A stretch of 40,793 nucleotides of DNA from the IMG/VR virus record IMGVR_UViG_3300048837_000378, positions 1-40,793 of that record; one strand, written 5' to 3'. Source of the stretch: a virus. Position numbers and translations under genes: made by a program. Positions 35,947-40,793 of this stretch are shown in pieces. Under the pieces are notes generated by a model. It made no database searches. It was not told the DNA's origin and saw nothing but the letters and a program-made list of their open reading frames with translations. The first letter of the stretch is position 1. Every line of letters begins with the position of its first letter.

Positions 35947-36098
35947 GTCACGAGCAAGACCTCTTGGATGATTACGCTTTTTTCGCTCAAGTTTGGAAGT
36001 GGCCTCCATCAGAAGTGGACGCACTTCGTTGGTCGCACAGGAAAAAGCTTAAACAAGCCTACAAAGATTATATGATAAATAATCCAGGGAAGAAATAA
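35179..36098 (+). CDS. Tail assembly chaperone, -1 frameshift product (about 306 aa)
   Basis: After slipping at 35904-35910, the ribosome would read RPFQGLTEYEYVSHEQDLLD, then YAFFAQVWKWPPSEVDALRW, ending YMINNPGKK at 36098. The extension (62 residues) is compact and rich in Trp/Tyr/acidic residues, as in gpGT-type extensions. Its stop overlaps the tape measure ATG (TAATG). The -1 frame has a stop at 35886-35888, just upstream, so it is not an independent gene: no ATG in this frame precedes the conserved part. Confidence 0.85.
35904..35910 (+). promoter_or_regulatory. -1 programmed frameshift site
   Basis: T TTT TTC in frame 0 (gat ttt ttc gac) is a canonical X XXY YYZ heptamer. Downstream, GACCCTTCCAAGGGCTC (35911-35927) contains CCCTT/AAGGG, a short hairpin that could promote slipping. 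The site position is equal to that in lambda G/GT and its equivalents. Confidence 0.82.
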
Positions 36099-38548
36099 TG
36101 AGAAACCTAAAGATTATAGTCACAGTAGTTGACAAAACTCAAAAACCATTAGAACAAGTTGAAAAACGTGTTCGCAAGACTGGCGCTGCTGCAAAATCAG
36201 CAGCTCTAGATTTTACAAAGTTTAATAGAATTTTGTTTACTACTTCGGCATTTGTTGGGACCTTTGTAAAAGGTTTTAGCACTTTGACTAACTCTATCGA
36301 AGAAGGAGCAAATTTTGATAGACTAGTGACTCAGTTTGAACGAGTAATGGGACCAAAAGGGCAACTTTTTGATTCCATCAGTTCTATGACTGACGCTTCC
36401 ATCGATAAGATGGAGGCTATGCGTGAAGGATTATCTTTAGGTAGCCTTGGTATTATAAAAAACTCCAGTGAATTAGCAGCTATGGTCACTAAGGCCGGAG
36501 TCGCTTCAAAACTTGCTGGTAAAGATTCTGGAGAAGGAATTAAACAATTCTCCAGCTTCCTAAAAGACGGTAACGTAAGTCATCTAGAATTTTTCAATTT
36601 AATTGCTAGAACAAATCCTGCATTACAAGCACAGATGGCCATTCTCGGCAAAGCTGGCGGAATAATGGGGACAGTAGTCACTACTCAGGCGCGTTTGGCT
36701 ATGGGCCAAGCATTGCTCTCAGCAGCAACAAAAGGACAATTAAAAGGATTTAGAGATTTAAAAGACACAGTAGCAGATTACCGCCAAAACTTACTATTAC
36801 TGAAAAATAATATAGGAACCTTATTAGGAAAAGCTTTACAGCCTCTAATAGACAGTTTTTCTAGGCTATTAGAAAAATCTTCTAATTTTATTGATTCTAT
36901 TAAAGATAACAAACAAGTTAGATTTCTTATTAAATTTTTCACAGTAGCAGCCGGAGCAACATTAGGTTTAGCTGGAGCATTAGGAACATTAAGATTAGCT
37001 GTAATGGCTTTAGGTTCCTTGGGATTCGGACTACCTCGTTTGATTGCTTTGGGCTTAGGTTTAGGCACTACTTTCTTAGGTATCACTAAACCTGTTAGTA
37101 GCTTTGCCGACAAACTAAAATTAATTGGGGCAGTCGTAAAAGGTGTATGGGAACTAATCTCTACTCTAGACAGCGAAACTGGTATTGCAAAACTATCAGA
37201 ATCTACTTATAAACTATTAAAACAGAACGGCCTTCTAGGATTTGTACAATTTCTTGGAAGAGTTGGTTCAGTAGCTAAAACAGTAGTTTTGAATATGTTT
37301 GACGCTTTTAAATGGTTAGGAAAAAAATTAGACGACGTGTTCGGAGGAATGTTCCAAACTGTCATTAAATTTTTTCAAAAAATCAACGACCCTTGGTCTA
37401 ATTGGTGGGTAAATGATAGTGTAGCTCCTATTGAAAAAGGTATGCGAGCCGCTACAGTAATTGTTTCTACATTTGCCGCCCTATGGATGGGCAAAAAAAT
37501 GCTAGGAGGAATAGCTGGAGTTTTAAGTAAAATTCCTGTTATTGGTAAGCTGTTCGGCGGAGCTGGTAAAGGCACCGGCCCTACAGGAGATGCTACTGAC
37601 CCAATTTTTACTGTACCCATCGGCGGTGGACTAGCTGGAGGAATTCCAGGACTAGGTAAAGCCAAGGATGCGATATTTGGTAGATTGGGCAAAATACTAG
37701 GACCTTTGTCTTTAGCTTTTCAAAATTTACTTTTAAGAAGTAAAATTCTTGGTGAAATATTTACTCATCCAGGCGGTAAACTTCGCGGACTTATGTCTGT
37801 ATTTGGTAGTTTTGGTAAGAGTTTTCTAAGTCTCGGAAGAGTCGTAGGAACTTCTATTATGGCATTTGGAAGTACAATACTTACTAGCCTAGTTACAATG
37901 TTTTCATCTTTAGCTCCTTTATTAGGTCCAGCAATAGCAGTTACTGCTGCCGCTGGAATCGGTTACGCAATTGGAACGGCAATTAACACTTTAATAGCTA
38001 AATACACTCAAGGCGAAACTGAAGAAGGTTTTAAGGGAGATTTGTTTGAGCGAGCAGGGTTCAAAGTAAATAAATTGTTTGGTGGAGAATGGTCTAAACG
38101 TGAGATGGCTCTGGCAGATTTCCAAAAGAAATCAGACGTAGACATAGTAAATGAGTTTAGAAAGAAAAACGGTCAACCACCCCTGACAGCGGACCAAGAG
38201 CAAAAACTTAGGGAATCTTCTAAATCTGGACCAACAGTACCAACGTCGAGCCAACTGATGACTCCTATGAAACAGACGTCATCAATAATCCCTGATTCAG
38301 TTCAATCAGAATTAGAGTCATTAAATCAACTTGGCGAGAATATGCAAAACACACCAAGTTCAGACGCTACGGTTATGAAAAATAACATAGAAAAAATGTT
38401 AGCTAGCGGAAAAGAACCTCAAGAAGTTGCGTCACAATTACTCGGAAGTAAATTAGATGATACTAATTACTACTTAGAAGTTATTGCAGGAAATACTGGC
38501 AAAAGCCAATCCTTACAAACTAATCCTATGACTAAAAGGGAGCGATAA
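36098..38548 (+). CDS. Tape measure protein (816 aa)
   Basis: Length in the window's tail module, helical N-terminus (EKRVRKTGAAAKSAALDFTK) and several long hydrophobic Gly/Ala/Leu stretches (AAGATLGLAGALGTLRLAVM, then GPAIAVTAAAGIGYAIGTAI) are typical of tape measures. The protein fixes tail length inside the tube and later passes the host membrane. The C-terminal 150 residues are polar and may carry a hub-binding part. No peptidase motif is seen. At about 820 residues the tail should be of moderate length. Confidence 0.92.
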   Translation: MRNLKIIVTVVDKTQKPLEQVEKRVRKTGAAAKSAALDFTKFNRILFTTSAFVGTFVKGFSTLTNSIEEGANFDRLVTQFERVMGPKGQLFDSISSMTDASIDKMEAMREGLSLGSLGIIKNSSELAAMVTKAGVASKLAGKDSGEGIKQFSSFLKDGNVSHLEFFNLIARTNPALQAQMAILGKAGGIMGTVVTTQARLAMGQALLSAATKGQLKGFRDLKDTVADYRQNLLLLKNNIGTLLGKALQPLIDSFSRLLEKSSNFIDSIKDNKQVRFLIKFFTVAAGATLGLAGALGTLRLAVMALGSLGFGLPRLIALGLGLGTTFLGITKPVSSFADKLKLIGAVVKGVWELISTLDSETGIAKLSESTYKLLKQNGLLGFVQFLGRVGSVAKTVVLNMFDAFKWLGKKLDDVFGGMFQTVIKFFQKINDPWSNWWVNDSVAPIEKGMRAATVIVSTFAALWMGKKMLGGIAGVLSKIPVIGKLFGGAGKGTGPTGDATDPIFTVPIGGGLAGGIPGLGKAKDAIFGRLGKILGPLSLAFQNLLLRSKILGEIFTHPGGKLRGLMSVFGSFGKSFLSLGRVVGTSIMAFGSTILTSLVTMFSSLAPLLGPAIAVTAAAGIGYAIGTAINTLIAKYTQGETEEGFKGDLFERAGFKVNKLFGGEWSKREMALADFQKKSDVDIVNEFRKKNGQPPLTADQEQKLRESSKSGPTVPTSSQLMTPMKQTSSIIPDSVQSELESLNQLGENMQNTPSSDATVMKNNIEKMLASGKEPQEVASQLLGSKLDDTNYYLEVIAGNTGKSQSLQTNPMTKRER

Positions 38549-39300
38549 TGCCAATCCGCCAACCTAAAAGAGTTAGTACAGTAGATAATCTAGCTATTGG
38601 TAAAAAGATTCAAGGAGAGACTCTCCAAGTAGCAGGATTATTTCCTATTAATAATAGGGGAGAAATTGAAATCTCTGAAGTGGGAATTTTCATGTTAAAT
38701 CCCACTTCTTGGCAAGAAAATAAATCAGTTAACTGGGCTGAACAGACCGTACCAGGCCAATCAGACCCAGTACTACAATTTATATCTGGAGGAGCAAGAG
38801 CAGTTAGTTTTGAAGCTTTAGTTACCGCAGACACATCAGATTTTATATCTGGTCAGAAAAAGCAACCAGGAAAAGAAACTGACCCTTTAAAGCAAGCTAC
38901 AAATTTTGTAGGAAGTATTGCAGCTCAGTTTTTTAAAGTTCCTGCACCAGCTCCCAGAATTGAAGTTGATTCTGATAGAGGGGACAACTTAGACATATCA
39001 GCATACTTAAATTATTACAGGTCTTTGCAGTACCCTACTTACGACAAGTCTGACGGTCCTACAAAGTTACGAAATAGTCCTCCTATATTAGTACTAGCTA
39101 ATGGCACAGCTATCAATAAATTACCTCTCGGTGGACCAGGAACTAGAATTAGTAGCAACCACGATTTATGGGTTTTAGTAGATTTGCAAATAAGCGTCAC
39201 TAAACAGTTGCCTAATCTAGCTCCTATGGAAGCGACTGTGCAATTTAAATTAGTGCAGTATAATGTTCGTTCTTTTGATAGAAACAGATTCTTGAGGTAA
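38548..39300 (+). CDS. CIS tube/baseplate-proximal LysM-type protein (250 aa)
   Basis: The start of the domain, IFMLNPTSWQENKSVNWAEQ followed by GQSDPVLQFISGGARAVSFE, matches the contractile-injection-system tube-cap domain (CIS_tube type, as in T4 gp53/gp54 neighbours), which bridges tail tube and baseplate hub. The C-terminal half holds a long loop and PILVLANGTAINKLPLGGPG. The ATG overlaps the tape measure stop (TAATG). Followed by the gp53-like and hub genes, as expected. Confidence 0.8.
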   Translation: MPIRQPKRVSTVDNLAIGKKIQGETLQVAGLFPINNRGEIEISEVGIFMLNPTSWQENKSVNWAEQTVPGQSDPVLQFISGGARAVSFEALVTADTSDFISGQKKQPGKETDPLKQATNFVGSIAAQFFKVPAPAPRIEVDSDRGDNLDISAYLNYYRSLQYPTYDKSDGPTKLRNSPPILVLANGTAINKLPLGGPGTRISSNHDLWVLVDLQISVTKQLPNLAPMEATVQFKLVQYNVRSFDRNRFLR

Positions 39301-39302
39301 GT

Positions 39303-39620
39303 ATGGCCAATTTTAGAGCTAATTCAAGATACACAAACGGCAAAGTTACTACGAATAGATTAAATAAAACATTTCTTATATTACGTAAGCCTATTAAACT
39401 TGAAGAAGATTCTACAGACACTTTTATTGAAGTGGACCAACAGTTAGAAAAAAGACCAGATTTAGTATCATACAAAGCTTACGGAGTTTCAGAACTTTGG
39501 TGGGCAATATATGAATTTAACAATATTAGAGACCCATTCTTTGATTTAAAATCTGGACAAATATTGAGAATACCTGCTATTGAGCGTGTACTTGAGGCAA
39601 TTGACAAGCTAGGAACTTAA
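39303..39620 (+). CDS. Baseplate wedge protein, gp53-like (105 aa)
   Basis: DLVSYKAYGVSELWWAIYEF with NNIRDPFFDLKSGQILRIP follows the wedge gp53 signature, related to LysM domains: a buried Tyr-Gly, 'LWW', an Asn-rich turn, then 'G..LRIP'. It holds wedges together in the baseplate. Length is short, as usual for such single-domain versions. Confidence 0.82.
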   Translation: MANFRANSRYTNGKVTTNRLNKTFLILRKPIKLEEDSTDTFIEVDQQLEKRPDLVSYKAYGVSELWWAIYEFNNIRDPFFDLKSGQILRIPAIERVLEAIDKLGT

Positions 39621-39621
39621 T

Positions 39622-40793
39622 ATGGCATTTGATTATGACAAGTTTAGAACCCCTTATTATGAGATTGAAGTTTCAGACCCCTCTAATAAGAGGAAAGTAA
39701 AGTTGCCTCACCATATATTAAGACTAGTCACTAAGATTGAAATTAATGAAGCCTACGTATCTCCAGAAAATCAATTTGGAGCTACTACGGCTACTATATC
39801 TTTTGTTGAAGGTTCTCGTGAACCTGCTTCTCAAGACCCATCTATGGGAACCTCCGGCTTGTATCAAATGAGCCTGGATGGTGAAAATACGGACATGGAC
39901 ATTGCTGGCTCTATCACCAATAGAGTAGGAAGTATTGTTGATTTACGTTTTTCCGGTTCTAGTGGGATAACTTTTATTACTGACACAGAAAAAAAGACTG
40001 GAAAAGTTGAAGACCAATTTCAACCTAACGTTGATAAAAAATTAACAACTAGAAAGCATAAAAAAGAAACGCAAGCACCAAAATTCTTATTTGATGCGTA
40101 CAATTTAGTTCACATTACTTGGGGCTATAGAGAAGACCCTACCACCATCAGAAAAATAGTACTAAGCATTATAAATGTTGAAACTATGTTCTCTGATTCT
40201 GGACCAACAACTATTAATGTCCTATGTTCAGATAAGGGAGCTTTGTTAAATCAAATCGTTCCTAAATCTGCCAAGGCTTTTGGAGAAGTATTAAGTTACA
40301 AAGGTAACGCAATTATTGATTTCAAAGACCTTAAAACAGACGCTCTGATTCAAAAGATAGCTAAAGATAGTGGCATGGCCACAATCGTAAGTCAAAACAT
40401 TCTATCAGATACGTTGGACAAAAATCATCAAAAAATGTGGATAGCTGGAGAGAGCTTTCACGAGTTTCTAACTAAACTTGCAGTTACTCAAAATTGTTAT
40501 TATAAAATAATCAACAATCCAAAAACCGCAAAACCTACAATTTATTTTATCAAACGAGATGACTTTGAAGCAAAGCCTCCTATTGCTAAAGATAAATACT
40601 TTTTGCTAGAATACAAACAACCTGGATGCTTAATTAGGTCGGTTACAGTAAATGCCGACTTTGTTAGCCCAACTGGTTCTGCTTCTAGAGCTACGGACGA
40701 CGAAGGTGATGTTGTTGGTGACGAACGTCAAGTCGCAATCCAACAGTATAAAAGTAAAGAAGGACAGGTTATAGTAGACCCGACGCAGGACCC
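39622..40793 (+). CDS. Baseplate hub protein, gpD/gp27-like, cut at window end
   Basis: 390 codons are visible, starting MAFDYDKFRTPYYEIEVSDP. The sequence has the features of late-control-D/hub proteins: an N-terminal beta domain (INEAYVSPENQFGATTATIS), LVHITWGYREDPTTIRKIVL, and the domain around KMWIAGESFHEFLTKLAVTQ, 'NCYYKIINNPKT'. Hub trimers join tube and spike. It is the last gene in the window and its end is missing. Confidence 0.85.
   Translation, partial: MAFDYDKFRTPYYEIEVSDPSNKRKVKLPHHILRLVTKIEINEAYVSPENQFGATTATISFVEGSREPASQDPSMGTSGLYQMSLDGENTDMDIAGSITNRVGSIVDLRFSGSSGITFITDTEKKTGKVEDQFQPNVDKKLTTRKHKKETQAPKFLFDAYNLVHITWGYREDPTTIRKIVLSIINVETMFSDSGPTTINVLCSDKGALLNQIVPKSAKAFGEVLSYKGNAIIDFKDLKTDALIQKIAKDSGMATIVSQNILSDTLDKNHQKMWIAGESFHEFLTKLAVTQNCYYKIINNPKTAKPTIYFIKRDDFEAKPPIAKDKYFLLEYKQPGCLIRSVTVNADFVSPTGSASRATDDEGDVVGDERQVAIQQYKSKEGQVIVDPTQD

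Noticed and set aside
1-40793. tRNA genes, CRISPR arrays, IS elements, integrase or attachment sites
   Set aside because: None was seen on reading both strands; the only regular repeats are the palindrome copies, which lack CRISPR spacing, and the only mobile genes are the HNH and LAGLIDADG endonucleases.

Overview
This is a 40.8 kb piece of an AT-rich genome of a tailed phage with a contractile tail (myovirus type). The evidence is one collinear late module, all on the + strand from about 13.6 kb to the right edge. It reads small and large terminase, portal, scaffold, major capsid protein, head-surface proteins, lysis-type genes, neck/connector candidates, tail sheath, three tail-tube paralogues, a frameshifted tail-assembly chaperone, tape measure, CIS-type tube/hub-proximal protein, gp53-like wedge protein and a gpD-like hub cut by the window end. 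No tRNA, rRNA, CRISPR array or integrase is visible. The host cannot be named. Shine-Dalgarno sequences of the AGGAG type and sigma70-like boxes argue for an ordinary bacterial host, and several sigma54-like (-24/-12) sequences would fit a host with RpoN.

Layout. (1) 1-4766, - strand: about 18 short, tightly overlapping genes. (2) 4767-7537: a strand-switched accessory island with five small + strand genes, including a GP88-family protein, between two non-coding control regions. The whole island, coding and non-coding, is sown with about 26 copies of a 14-bp quasi-palindrome (TCTCAnnnTGAGAC); five of them form a tandem array of roughly 15-bp period at 4934-5006. (3) 7538-10493, - strand: nine more short genes. 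(4) 10494-10759: a divergent promoter region. (5) 10760-13541, + strand: more short genes. (6) 13662-40793: packaging, head, lysis and tail genes, with an HNH gene after the large terminase and a LAGLIDADG gene where the portal start should be.

Blocks 1, 3 and 5 share an unusual gene family: about 18-20 short proteins, many with an early 'GD' turn typical of small beta-barrels, and nearly all carrying a C-terminal box of the form (P/A)AxxVLYG. In many junctions the TAT-GGN codons of this box hold the ATG of the next gene, so the protein motif and the next start codon are the same nucleotides. I do not recognise a named family.

The best candidates for undescribed biology are the dispersed palindrome array, the LYG-box family with its start-codon coupling, and the broken portal 5' end. 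The -1 frameshift (T TTT TTC at 35904-35910) and the three tandem tail-tube genes are well supported and useful for annotation.
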